Shown piece after piece: positions 12,101 through 24,500 of a DNA stretch of 64,000 nucleotides (position 1 is the first letter of the stretch; every line of letters starts with the position of its first letter). The position numbers and the translations under genes were made by a program. The stretch is taken from assembly GCA_003991915.1 (NCBI GenBank), contig RQTK01000085.1, positions 373,157 through 437,156 on the forward strand. The letters are read 5' to 3'. The stretch is from Elysia chlorotica. Its lineage: Eukaryota > Mollusca > Gastropoda > Plakobranchidae. Below the pieces are notes generated by a model that was not told where the DNA came from, ran no database searches, and worked only from the letters and a program-made list of their open reading frames with translations.

Positions 12101-15100
12101 AAACTAACTGATCTTTCTGTTTCATAGAGGTTTATATAAAAAAAGCATTCCTTGATAATGTGACACTCTTTTCTGTAATAAGGCAAAGGGATGAATATTG
12201 AAAGGTTAGGTCCAAAAGTAAAACAAGACCATGGATCAGACGTTTTTAGCTCTCTTTTAGCGATTTAGTGATTCAATAATGCAACATGTTATTTCTAGAG
12301 ATATATCACCTCCCTCCCCCCCCCCCCCTTTTTTTTTTTCACACACACACACACACTTAGACAAAACATTGAAATAATATGTTTGCTAACACATTTTCTC
12401 TCTGTTTTTACTGCTTAATTTTATTTTACTTTGTTCCTTTCATCTCTCAGATCAATTTTCCTCTCTGTACGATTGCTCATACCCCTCGCCTACCCGAACA
12501 CTGTATAGAGTTTGTCAGGATTCTGTTGTGGCCGAAAGAAGAACCATTTGGTGGTAAGATTTTGCTAGAATGATTTACGGTGGTCTCCGCCTAAGATATC
12601 TGCCCCACAGGAGCCAAGAAAAGCGGATTTTAATCGGAGGAGATGAAAATGAGCCTGTGGGGTTTTCAAACAAGTGATCAGTCCTTAAAGAATAGTTATC
12701 TGATATAAAATTCTACATTCATAGTTTGCCTCTGTTTTTAATATTTTTTAACGTTATATCTGTGGGCATTCACTTTGCTTTTCCAGAGCATTAAAGGGTT
12801 AAAAAGGAAATCCTTTTGATAACTGAACTGCACTTTTTCAAGAGAGAGAGACAGAGAGAAAGACAAAGGCAGAGAGATAGAGAAAAGGATTGAAAGAAAC
12901 TATAGAAATTCGAAAGAGAAACGGGATGAGAGAAATGACAGAGAGAGGAGGTGCCTCAGAGAGAGTAAAGAAACCAAGGAAGGAATGAAACCAAGAGAGA
13001 GAGCGAGAGATAGACAGAGATGGGTCGTGAGAGAGAAAGAGAGAGAACACTTTCAGATTCAATGGACAAATCTTCAGTAGTGATTGATACTTGTGTTGGG
13101 CAACCGAAAACAGTGGTTTTGTGAAGAAGAAAAATTGAGTAATTGGTTAATTGGATAGTCACGATTACTTCCCATTAATTGGATGCCTACCCACTCTCGC
13201 ATAACGAACAGCTGCTGTCCACCTATAATTTTCAACCTGGGCCCTCTTCCCAGGGGGAGGGGTTAAGGTTAAGGTTCGTTGAGCTCCCTGACAGTAGATT
13301 GACGGACGTTGTGAGGATGAGTGATAAATAGATGGGAGGAGGCAGATTTCAATGATCTTCTTACACGGCTGTAGCCTAGCCTACCCAGTGTACGGATTCA
13401 GAGGCTGGTGTATGTTCATCTGCCCCCTCCCCCTCTTCTTCCACCAATCTTATTGCATGAAATTGAATTCAGATGTGCCCGTCGCTTCTATCAGTATTAG
13501 ATGACTAAAGAAACAACTACTCCGCTCGGCAGGCTACAATTATGTTGTAGTTTACAAAAATAAACAAAAATAATTTAATCTGGCTGTTTAGATTGGGTTC
13601 TTAGACTTTGCACAAGGCCAAGAGCGAGTTTTTAGGGGTGTTAATTAAAGAGAAAGAATTATGTTTCATAGGGGTAGCGGGTTCAAAGACGGAGTGAGTT
13701 TGTAAGCACATAGTTCTTAGATGGAGACCGCTGTATTAGATAAGAAATTCATGCTCTATCATGATTTTTTCGACTTATAGTGCACACCACTTATATATTG
13801 ATATTAGGGGACCATTACGCTTGACTAAAAGCTATATATCTTCTTTTTATCTTCGTAGCTGGTGTTGGTATAGATGGGGATGACCCGAAACACATACAGT
13901 GGATTCTAGAAAAATCTCAAGACAGGGCAAATGAGTACAACATATCCGGTATCACATACAGATTGACTCAGGGTAAGTTACATCTAATTGATTTTTTTAA
14001 ATGAAATAAATAAATAAATACCTACATTTCAATTCTCAATTGCTCAGTTATTTAAGATATTCCTATGAGTATTCTTAAGGCACATTTTTAGGTGAATAGC
14101 ATTTATCACAGTAAATGAAGATCCATTACGACCATTATTGTCTAGAAATTATGTTAATAGCTGTCATGCATAAATGTTTTGAGGATGTTCGATTCCATAT
14201 ATACTTATAATTTATTAAGGTGGTTGCTTCAGGTCCAACCCTTTGATTCTAAGACGATAACACCTGAGAAGAGTATGACTTAGAGAACTGGTTAAGGTGC
14301 ATAATAAAAGTCCTGATCATGGGATACAAGGATGATTGCGAAAACCGAAACAATCAATCAGTCTTTAGATTTTAAGACTATTAAAAATTAATGCTTAAAA
14401 AAAAAGTTAAATGGGAAAAGGGCTTAAGAATATCAAAAGACTATAAAAACAGTATTTAACTTCTGTCACACAAAACCTGTACTGAGAAATACAAGAATTC
14501 ATTTGTCCCCACATCAGTTAGAGTACAGCGAGACTCACTTTTGTAGACTATAAACTATTTTTTTTTCATATTCTCATTGTCATTATGATTATTATAATTT
14601 GTTTAATTTCAATGAAAACTGTTTGATTCCAATTGTGTGAGTACCTATGTGTGAATATGATGTACATGTATAATACTCTGACCAAGCCAAAATTCCCACG
14701 TGAATTGATAAAGTTATATCTTATCTTATTATTGTTTTGCCTTTCAGGTGTCGTAAAACGAATAATGCCTGCTGTTGCTTCTACCAATGCTGTGATTGCT
14801 GGTAATTTTTTTTTAAACTTTTGTTCGTCACCAAATTGTATGTCTGAACTTTTTCACAATTTAAGCCTATTCCTTGTGTGCGGACTATTTTGGGAAATTT
14901 TTCAAAAATTTGAAAAGGTAAAAACTTTGATATTTATTACTTTGAAATGGAAAAGTGGTCAACAGTACAGATTTGATTGTGTGCTCTTTTTTCTTTTTCA
15001 ATTTCTAGCTGCCTGTGCCACAGAAGTATTTAAGATTGCCACAAGGTAAGTGTTTTAGTGTGACAAAATCTCTAAACCTCTATTTAAAGAACAAAAATAA

Positions 15101-18100
15101 ATAATGTGATTTTACCGTCAATTTTAAACTTAAGTTTTTTTTCTTGGATTAGCATTTGTTTTCAAGCACAGTCTACTTGTTATAACTTTTACATTTTAAA
15201 AAAGAAAAAAAGACATATCTTACAGACCTGTTGATATCGTTTTTATCTAAGCTCATGTAACGTCTATCTTAGTGAATGATTGATTTTAATTTGCCTCACT
15301 TTTCAATATTTAGTACTAGTAGTTTAAAAAAAGTGGTTCTTGTTCCCCGCTTTCTCATGTTTTGGTAATGTTAGCACATGATAAACCTATTAATTTGTAC
15401 ACCTAGCTGCTGCCTCCCTCTGAACAACTACATGAATTTCAACGACACGAATGGAGTTTACACCTACACATTTGAAGCAGAGAGGCTGGTAAGGGACGAT
15501 AAAGGGTCTTTTCTTCAAAATTTTACTTAAAAAAAAAAAAAAGATTCAAATTCGAGATATACCTGGTATTTTTTTATTTTAAGATTCTTGAGATTTTTTA
15601 GAATGCTACTTAGCAATGTTTTTGTATCATTTTTTTTTTGTTACCTCATCTATATCCCTATGCTTTATGGTTTTGGATTTAAAAAAAAAAGAGAAAAAGA
15701 AAAGAAGTTGTTGCATCAATCTTGGATTCTATACTATGTAATACATTTTAGAGGGAAATGACTTTTTAGACATTTTATTAACATTTCATTATTGATAAAT
15801 GCTGTGACAAACCATAATTAGACAACCACGGTGAATTTGGCACAAGTTGCTGATACATGTTTTTAGTTAGAGCCCTCTAAAAATAGAAAAAACACTCTAT
15901 AATATAATTATTATCTTTTTTCCATTTCCCAAAAAAAATTAATTATCTCTGGAATTATTATCTTTTTTCCATTTCCCAAAAAAAATTAATTATCTCTGGT
16001 TCTAGAAATTATAGAGTTATGATTTTTTCAATATCTTTCTTAATTCTCTAAACCCGAGTATCCGCAGTGTGTGGCCAGTAAAACCACAAAAAATGACGGG
16101 ATACGAAAAACAAAAAACCCTGTTTCCATTCATAGATCTATCTAAAACCTACGTCAAAACATGGAATGGGCATGAGAGCTTAAAGAGTTAAAGTTCTAAG
16201 CTCCATAAGTCCAAATTCTAACGTGTGCCTCGTTCACCCTGGTTGCTTCATATGTTATTATGAGTAGTGTATATAAAATGAATCTACTGTCCTAGATCAA
16301 AATATGTGTTGACTGGTGTGTTACTGTGTAGTTCTTAGTTCATTCTAGATCTAGATCTACATGGTTATTTAGCTGTATTACGGGGCTCAGTAAAATAAAA
16401 GCTCCAGTCTCCGGCTCAAAAGGTTAAGTACAAGAGCAAACTAATAACCTGCAGATTTTGATATTATAGACCTGTGTAATTATTTTAATCGAAATTTATT
16501 CAATAACCAGCTTTCAACAAAACTGGAGCTGTGTATCATGGGTGCTATTTTATTTTAGGGCCGTCTTGTTCACTCGTCCTAAAGTGAACAAGACGCCTGT
16601 AAAATTATTGCATTACAATACAAGTAAATTGTTTCCAATAAAAAATGCTTTGAAGTTGAATTCTAGAAAAGGGAGGGTGGATTGAGGGACACAGCATGTA
16701 CTGTTGAGGCTGATTTTATGATGTGTCTACGAAAATAAAACTTGAGTTTTCAATCTTTTTGTTGTTTTTTTTTTTTCAAAACCAGGAGGGCTGTCTGGCC
16801 TGTAGCAACAAACCTCAGAACATGACTTTCTCAGAGACAGACAAGCTCCAGGACATCATAACATACCTTCAAGAGAACAACTCTTTGTATGTAACAAAGA
16901 TCATTTGCTGTTGCCTTTGCTACTGTGGCTCTCCCTTATGCAAAAGACCGGTTTTGCACATTTTTGAGCAATGTTCATGAAACTGTTTTCCGACATAATT
17001 TAAGAAAAGAACTGCGAAGTTGTTTATGGCTATTAAATTTTCAGTTGTATGCACAACTTTTTTTTAATAAGAAAAACATAATGATCATTTTATTTTATTG
17101 TGTGAGTTCATATACCTAAAAATTAATAAAGTAGTTCCATTAAATATTTCATGTTTTTATTCCTGAACAATGTTTAAGTCTATTTCAGTGATGCAAATAT
17201 ACCTTAACTTTACAGATTTTCAGTAGCTAAAAAAAAAAAAAAAAAAAGTGGCAGATCAGAGTTCAGTGAAGCTCTGTGACGTTTTTTTAAATTTAATATG
17301 CTGTGCTGTATTTTGCGCGAAAAGGTTTGGTAAAAAAAAGATATATTGATCCAGTTGGCATCATAGCTATTATACCTGCTTCTCCATAAAGGTTTAAAGC
17401 TCTGCAGTCTACATTAATGATATTTCTCTTTCAACACAGACAAATGAAGTCACCAGGGATCACAACAAGTGTGGGAGGAAAGAACAAAACCTTGTATATG
17501 CAGACAGTCAAATCCATAGAAGCTAAGACAAGAGAAAATCTTAAAATGACTTTGAAAGGTGATGCACTTTGGTTCCAGTGTTTACATCTTTTTTTCTATC
17601 TCTTTGTAATATTTTAATTTTGAAAAGTCTTTGCCTTGTTTTGTATTATTCCTTTAAAGATAAGACATAATCCTTTATCAATACAATTAAAGCTTTTTGT
17701 ATCTGAATCCTATTCTAACATTGCTCATCTTTGGTATGTGTTAATTGAAAAATTGACTGAATAAAACCTCAATTCAATTCTTAAGAGTTATGGATACGGC
17801 TAGTTTGATGGAGAGATAGCATTATAGTCAATAAAGCTTTGCGGACAAGATATAAAGCAATAAGAAGTTATCACAATGGTAACCTCTTAAAAATTTGCTT
17901 AAAAAATATCACCAAGAAATAAAGCAAAGAAAACCCATCTGAAATGCTCCTCATTCAATATATAATAGACAACCAGGGTAAACCATGGACAAATAGCAGA
18001 TACTTGTTTTGGGTTAGAGTCTTCTAAAAATAGAAAAACTACATTATATTGGACTTTTTCATTTTCAAATAAAAAAAAATATCTCTTGCTCTAGAAACGA

Positions 18101-18566
18101 TAGTTTTAATTTTTTAACCTCTTGAAGTGAATTTTTTGCTTCTAAAAATCCAAACACACTATGAATAACCCAAAAAGTTCAAATTCCAACTTGTGCCTGA
18201 TTTACCCAGGTTGCTTCACATATATAATTTGTAAACAATTTTCTGATGTAGCAATAACAGGAAAAAAAAGCATTTTTATGTCTTCTTGTTCGATGGGATT
18301 TACTTAGTAAGGGTTCTTATCTTTACAGCTTGCATTTTCATAAATTGGAACAAAATGTCATATCCTTTCTTTTTTTTTTTTTCAAGTTTGTGCCTCTAAG
18401 ATTCTTAAGGAAGATACTATTTGGTGAATTCTTTTACTCATGATCCATCCCTTTTATTTCAGAGCTGGGTTTAGAAGATGGGCAGGAGCTGTATGTAGCC
18501 GATGTGACGACACCCAACACTCTCACATTCCAGTTGCGGCTGGCTACAACTATGGACAACTCTTAA
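9123..18566 (+). CDS. UBA3: NEDD8-activating enzyme E1 catalytic subunit (UBA3), complete
   Basis: UBA3 pairs with NAE1 to adenylate NEDD8, form a thioester with it and pass it to UBE2M for cullin neddylation. Fifteen exons join in frame to 439 aa (human about 463): 9123-9218, 9522-9602, 9830-9912, 10430-10510, 10665-10708, 11141-11205, 11701-11856, 12451-12553, 13859-13972, 14748-14801, 15009-15045, 15407-15488, 16786-16886, 17440-17558, 18463-18566. The ATP-binding loop GAGGLGCE is at 47-54. Zinc ligands are CVEC (191-194) and CLAC (335-338). The thioester cysteine lies in [15 protein letters not shown] at about residue 208. The C-terminal ubiquitin-fold domain ends [10 protein letters not shown]. 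The start ATG has a good context (caccATGG), and the N-terminus begins at the conserved WSGRWDH segment, lacking the short human leader. Intron 7 uses a GC donor. Expected in nucleus and cytosol. Confidence 0.97.
11857..11862 (+). other. UBA3: Non-canonical GC splice donor, UBA3 intron 7
   Basis: The exon ends ...cctcag and the intron starts gcaagt. This is the classic GC-AG donor, with all other positions matching consensus. Protein continuity (YPPQ then INFPLCT) requires the junction here, and no GT in the right phase is nearby. Confidence 0.9.
12578..13733. mobile_element. Candidate Tc1/mariner-type non-autonomous element in UBA3 intron 8
   Basis: The left end reads TA-cggtggtctccgcctaag. 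The right end reads cttagatggagaccgctg-TA. These form imperfect 20 bp terminal inverted repeats bounded by TA, as expected of Tc1/mariner/pogo-like insertions. The 1.16 kb interior includes a purine-rich stretch (12841-13050) and has no transposase-like frame. Another copy of only the right end appears near 29885-29945. The family is inferred from the ends alone. Confidence 0.6.
15823..16245. mobile_element. MITE family copy 1, UBA3 intron 12
   Basis: Begins 'caaccacggtgaatttggca' and ends with the inverted equivalent 'tgcctcgttcaccctggttg', giving terminal inverted repeats of about 27 bp. The interior contains 'gagccctctaaaaatagaaa' and a 47 bp tandem duplication around 15903-16000. Relatives lie at 17970-18213 and 57897-58121. 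No coding capacity. Confidence 0.7.
17970..18213. mobile_element. MITE family copy 2, UBA3 intron 14
   Basis: Starts 'caaccagggtaaaccatgga' and ends 'tgcctgatttacccaggttg'. It shares the 'gagtcttctaaaaatagaaa' and 'tctctt-gctctagaaa' interior blocks with the copy at 15823. Confidence 0.7.
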
Positions 18567-21274
18567 TCCTGACTGCTTGGAGCAATTTTTTGTTTTTTTG
18601 TTCATTAGGCCTGCCTTGTTCTTTGTTTACACTGGTTGGCGAAAGCCAAAAAGATGACACAAAGAAATAACAATTGAAGGGCTCAATAGAATCAAGGCAC
18701 CTTCACACATACAAATTTCCGTTTTTCTTGGTGTGTTATTTATGTGGGTAGCATTTGTAATTTTTCATGTTTGTTTACCTGGGGGAGAAATAACACCATT
18801 GGATATAAAATGAATATCTCAAAAGCTTGACTTTCCTGCCTTAAAATTTGTTCCTGATAATTTTATGTATGTGAGAATGCTCATGAGGACAATACTAAAA
18901 CAATGTTAATATAATTGTAAAATATATCTTGGTGTTTTCTTTATGATTATCAAAAAAACAACAACTGAGCATCACAATTCTTTTAAAATGGTACTGCTTT
19001 GTGAGATTTCATTCTATTTTTAAGTATCATTTGATTTATCTGGGTAACAAAAATATCTAAGATGTCAAGTTAGTGAACAATATGATGGATAATTGACATG
19101 TTTTCCAAAATGGAATAAAATTAAAAAACAAAAGTATTTGAATTTTTTTTTTAATATAGAAGAATGAATACAAGTTTTGCGTTGTAAATATTCTGGTTCT
19201 TTCTTCAGTTCCATTTGTAACTTTGTTTGTCATTTAAGAACTATAGATGGTAAAACCAGTCCGAAGAAGTCATGTTCTTTATATATTTTCCAATAAAGAG
19301 AGAGCTATAAACCCCTCTTGTTATGAACCAAAATCATAATGGTGCAAAGCTACATTAAAACATTAACGAAAAAATTCATTTTTCTTCCAAAGATTTAAAG
19401 AAATAGAAATGAATATGAAATCCTACGAATGTTGCAACAGCTTTGCAATTATTTTATTTTCCCTGAAGGCCAAAATATGAATTAATTTGAAGAACAGAAT
19501 TGCATTACAATTTTTACATACATAAAAAATGTCGTTCAATTTGTTTAAAATCAGGATGGAATGTTAGCAATACTATACACATACTACATGTAGTACAAGC
19601 CACATTTAATCAAATATACTTTGGCAGAAGGTAGCTTTAAAGATGTGTCTTCCTCTGAATAATTTTTTTTTAGTAAGTTTGCTCTAATTTTAATGAAATG
19701 TCAAGAAAGCAGAACTAGAAAAAAATTTTGAGCATTGTTTTGCTGTTTATGTAAGATTAAATAAGATACTTACTTAATTAATCTTCAAGGGGACATTTTT
19801 TAAATGTTTGATCAATGGTAATAAGTCGGAAAATTTTCATCATGTTTAAAAGATATTTTGCCCTTCCAAGTTTTCAGATATTTTGTCTTGCGCCTTTCAC
19901 ATGAAAATGATTTGAAAACAGTATAAAATCCCATAAAAGCTCTATTTGGGCCTCTAATTGCGATGTGTGCATTGTACTTCACTAAAGAAGCTAATAAAAA
20001 ATTTAACTTAAACGTAAATTTATGTTAGGAAACAATGCTACAAAATTGATAAAGACTAGTACTAGTAGATTTGAAAGCTGTTTATTTCATTAAAAAAATG
20101 TAACAATCAACAGGTAGAGACCCGTTTGCACAACTTCAATGGCAAGTACTAGTGGTAACATTCTCTCATTCATAAAATTAATTAATTTACAGCTCAAACT
20201 TTCTGTACAAGTACTATCCTAATAGAAAAGTAACATTGTGTCATTTCTCATTTACTGACAACATTATCAAGCAATTGAACTCGTCACAGAAAGTTATTCC
20301 AGTCTGAGACGGAAAAAATATAAGGGACACAAGCTTTTTAGTTGCACATATAAGCATAGATTATTTCATAAATGATTAGAAATTTACAAATATTATTTCA
20401 ATCAATTTGAGCCTTTTTTCTGCTCTCTCTCAATTAAAAGTTTAATAAACAATTGCAGAAATTGTTTTACTCTTAGCAAGACTTATTTAAATGTACTACC
20501 TTAATTACATTATAGATTTGAGAGGGAAGGGCAAGGGAAAAAAACTTAACGATATTTTATTGTATAGTTCCAAATCTATAAAAATACAGTAGAAACAGTA
20601 CAGGGTATGGGCTTGGCTGTTCCACCGTCTAGCAATGCTTTGTGCATCTTCGTCTACTTTGATAGTTAGGTGCATCTATGGGAGACATGGCTTGAGCACT
20701 GGTGAATTACCACATAATTATGTGCACGTTTGAGGTGCCAGAATGAGATGTTTACTATTGTCACCTTCCTTATGATGGGAATAGGTTATGGTGCCAGAAT
20801 GAGATGTTTACTATTGTCACCTTCCTTATGATGGGAATAGGTTTAGAACTGATCTACTCTTAAAGGTCTTGTTATTAGCAGGGCTAACTGATTTAGATTC
20901 TCGTTATTTCCAAAATAAACTATAGCGCGCAAATAGCGAGAAAAACGGGGAATTTTCAAACTTCTTGTTATTTGCAATGTCGTTAAAAATGAGGACTACT
21001 GTAATATAAATGAATTGGTCAGTTATGACATGCACCTATTTTTCCTACGCCACATAACACTTATACTGCCTATTTTAATGACGAAATTGCCATTGTCTAT
21101 TAAATCTGATTCATTATCATTACAAATTTCGAAATGAGTCATTTTTAAACATAATATTCAACATCAAAACATCAAAATAGGCTTTTTAAGTGTAGATAAA
21201 ATTCTTTGATCTTACAGTTGCACTGTACTTGACTTTACAATGCTCAAAAGGCTTTAAAATGTTACTATTTGAAA
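18567..21274. other. Shared 3' region between convergent UBA3 and FBXO7
   Basis: AT-rich non-coding sequence holding the 3' UTRs of both genes. Reverse-strand AATAAA candidates for FBXO7 lie at 20556-20561 and 20081-20086. A 54 bp unit starting 'ggtgccagaatgagatgttt' is tandemly duplicated at 20734-20789 and 20790-20842. Confidence 0.6.
19114..19297 (+). terminator. UBA3: UBA3 polyadenylation signals
   Basis: AATAAA hexamers at 19114-19119 and 19292-19297, about 550 and 730 bp after the UBA3 stop. Either could define the 3' end; which is used cannot be told from sequence. Confidence 0.5.
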
Positions 21275-21523
21275 ATAAATGGGCTACGGAATAAATCCCC
21301 TCTACCTCCACCAGAAAGTGAAAAACCTGTGGCGTTGAACTTGATCTTTCACTTTCAGTGCTCAAAAAAAGCATTTATACATTATTTGTAATGTTCACAT
21401 AAATGGGCTTCGGAATAAACCCCCTCTACCTCCACCAGAAAGGGGAAAATCTGTGGCCTTGAACTTGATCTTTCACTTTCAGTGCTCAAAATAAAGCATT
21501 TATACATTATTTGTAATGTTCAC
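21275..21523 (-). repeat. Two downstream copies of the FBXO7 C-terminal coding segment
   Basis: Two 124-125 bp units (21275-21398 and 21399-21523) repeat the end of the FBXO7 last exon plus its first 3' UTR bases. Each carries the segment encoding the SGGGRG..LFRSPF motif. The nearer copy also keeps Met-stop; in the farther copy that point has diverged. In transcript order the real C-terminus comes first and the copies follow in the 3' UTR. Both keep a CACAG just ahead of the coding-like part. Confidence 0.85.
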
Positions 21524-24500
21524 ATAAATGGGCTTCGGAATAAACTCCCTCTACCTCCACCAGAAAATGGAGAACCTGTGAGATTGCCTCGTCCTGGCCG
21601 GCCTCCTATCCCTCCGAGTCCTAGAGGATTTCCACCAAAGGGATCGGGGATTCCTACATTGGGTCGGAAAGCATCTGGTCTCCTGTTTTGGCTTGAGCCC
21701 ATAGGGTTGGGAATTCCGCCTGAAGATGAATACAATGACAGTCTACTGTAATGAAAATTTGTTTATGACTGCCAAGAAAATTAAAGAATGAAACTTGTTA
21801 TTGATAATTTATCTAAATCTGAACTGAGAGAAACTTTATTATTAAATGGAGCGATTATAGACGATAGAATCCACAGTTCTGGAAACATACACATACCTGC
21901 AGCAAATTCAGGATTTAGGTCATAGTCTCCCCCAATCATGTGGGGTGGAAACCTTATTCCAGGGTTGGGAAAAGGTCGCAAGCCTGCATGAAATTCGAAG
22001 AAAGGATCCACCTGATCTAACCCAAACTCCCGTCTTTGTCTCTCTCTATCTCGCCTCAAAAGGAATTCTTCCTTGTATAACTAAAGTGAAAAATGGACAA
22101 AGAGATAAAGGTGATCAATAGGCAGTTCAACTTGAAGTTTTTATAAATGATTTCATTATATAAACAAATTCAATACTGAGACTTGCAAAGTGAAAAAAAA
22201 TCATTTTGATTAATCCATATCATACAGGATATCCTAAAAAAAAAAAATCGTTTGGATCAATTTTTGGAACAAAAACATTCATTATTCTCGCTTTTTATCT
22301 GTGTGTGCAAAAGTAAAAAAGAAGGTCTTAACAATTAAATCTTTGTCAAACCAATAGAAATCCATTGTGTGATGATACTTTCTTCTGAGATATCAGGTAA
22401 AATGATAAATTTAAAACTAGTTTCCATACAACTAAAATCAAAGAACTTTTTATTGGCCATTAGAGGAAAACACTGGAATTTAGAAATAACACATTACAAC
22501 CATGAATAGAATGTTCAGAAGAAATTATTTTCTTAATTTTGTACTTCATTTAGCAGTTTGTGTCAGTTCCAAACAATTAATACAACATTATATTCTAGGT
22601 TGACAAATCAATTTTGACAGAACTCTTTTCTTCATTTTCATTGGGCAACGGGCTGGATATATTTGGATTGCTACAAAAACAGCTATTGATCAGACAATTT
22701 GTTACCTCCCTACCTCATACCAGTCTCTGTTTAATTCACTGTTTGCGGGCCCTGCATAACAAAAGAAAAAGTATGTGAAACATATTAATAACATTTTTAA
22801 AAAAATGTTTATTCATAATCTCCTTCAAAAAGGAGAACAAAGGGTTACATTACACTTGCAAAACATGCATCAAGATTTTTTGTTGTAAAGTTATTGATAT
22901 TTATTTTACTTACTAAGCGTTTGGTAACAGAGAGAACACTCTGTTGTTATTGCTTATTTTCTGCTGGCTATTTACGGGACATAATAAATTACCAGATCCA
23001 TTTTGTCCAAGCATTCAAGGAGTTGTGTTCATTTTCCAATGGACTTTTTTTAACAATTCAAAAAATAGGGGAACTATGACCATTGTCAACAGTAAGTATT
23101 TGAAAAATTATAGTAATGCCCCTTCTCCTGGGAATTGGCCAGAGAAATTTTCTTGTGTATGGTAAATTATGGGTTAAATTCAGTTAATCTAACACTAAAA
23201 TCAAAGTTCAAGCTCATAAACTTGTTGCAGTGTGTCAAAGGTACCGTAAAAAAAACCCAACCCATTGCAGTTTGTCTCTTAAGAATTCATCATTAAAAGA
23301 AGGTGACAGAGTATCACACTTTCAAATCTGTACATCATATCTTAATTCTTTTACTTAAAAGTACAATTTTGATATATGTTCAGATTTGATTTAAATGCTG
23401 CCCAGGTAAAAATTTTCTTCATACGTCAACTTAGAGAAATAAGCAAAGACGGCTTCTTACTTCCATAGTCTCTGATGTAGATACGTCTCCATACAACCCG
23501 ATCTTTGGCCAAAAAACTTAGATCCGATCCGGTTTGAGCAAGATGACAAAGTGTGACAGCATCCAGGGATGACAATATCCGTATCTGATTAAACAAAGAA
23601 TGAGTAAACTAATTTTTCCATCTTTATTAGATCTAACGATATTTTCTATGAAAGGCAAGAATCAATATCTCAAACCTAAATTTATATTATTGCATGATCT
23701 TTGAGCTTAGATCTAAGGCAGCTGAAGCAATAAATGTGTATGTGTGTCCAGTGTTTGGAGATGTGTCTGTAGGTAACACTGAATCAGCTTCAAATGACCA
23801 TTTTTGTGGTTGACAAACTTAGCTATACAATAGTCATAACATCCTTAGCATTGACTTAAAAATAGCAGTTACGACTTTAACTTAGTGTCAGCAAGTTTAT
23901 ATAAACCAGGTGAGATGCATTTGGTTCTAGGTCTCTTATTGTGGGAGGGAGCATTTATACAAGTAATTATCCCATTCAATCCCTAATTCTGAAGGAAAAA
24001 ACAACAAACAAACAAACAAACAAACAAAAGCCCCTACCCATATCATTATCTAATGAAGAGATTATTTGCTAACACAAATCTCATGTGCATGGGTATGACC
24101 CCTTGTTCTACTTAAAATAAATAGTGAAGTGCTAAAGCACTAAAATATGCATTGTGGTTTCTTACTTTTATCTCAAATGGAAGGGAGGCAAATCCTTGTA
24201 AATCCGGCATACCAGCAGCTACAATTTGAAAAAAAAATTGTTTAAATCATAGTAATTACAAAACTTTACAGCCACATGAAAAGAAAGAAAAAAAATCCAT
24301 TGACAGAAAGATAGCTCCCTCCTCCCCCAAGCAAAAAAACAAAAAAAATACTTGTGCGCATAATTAATATTTGAAAATTATGCTTTTTAAACTAGCAATT
24401 CAACAAAATATTTAATAGTAAATTTAATAAAAATGATAACAACTGTTCTTTCTAGGTAATGTGTTCTAGGTAATATGTTCATCAGCAAAAAAAAAACTAA

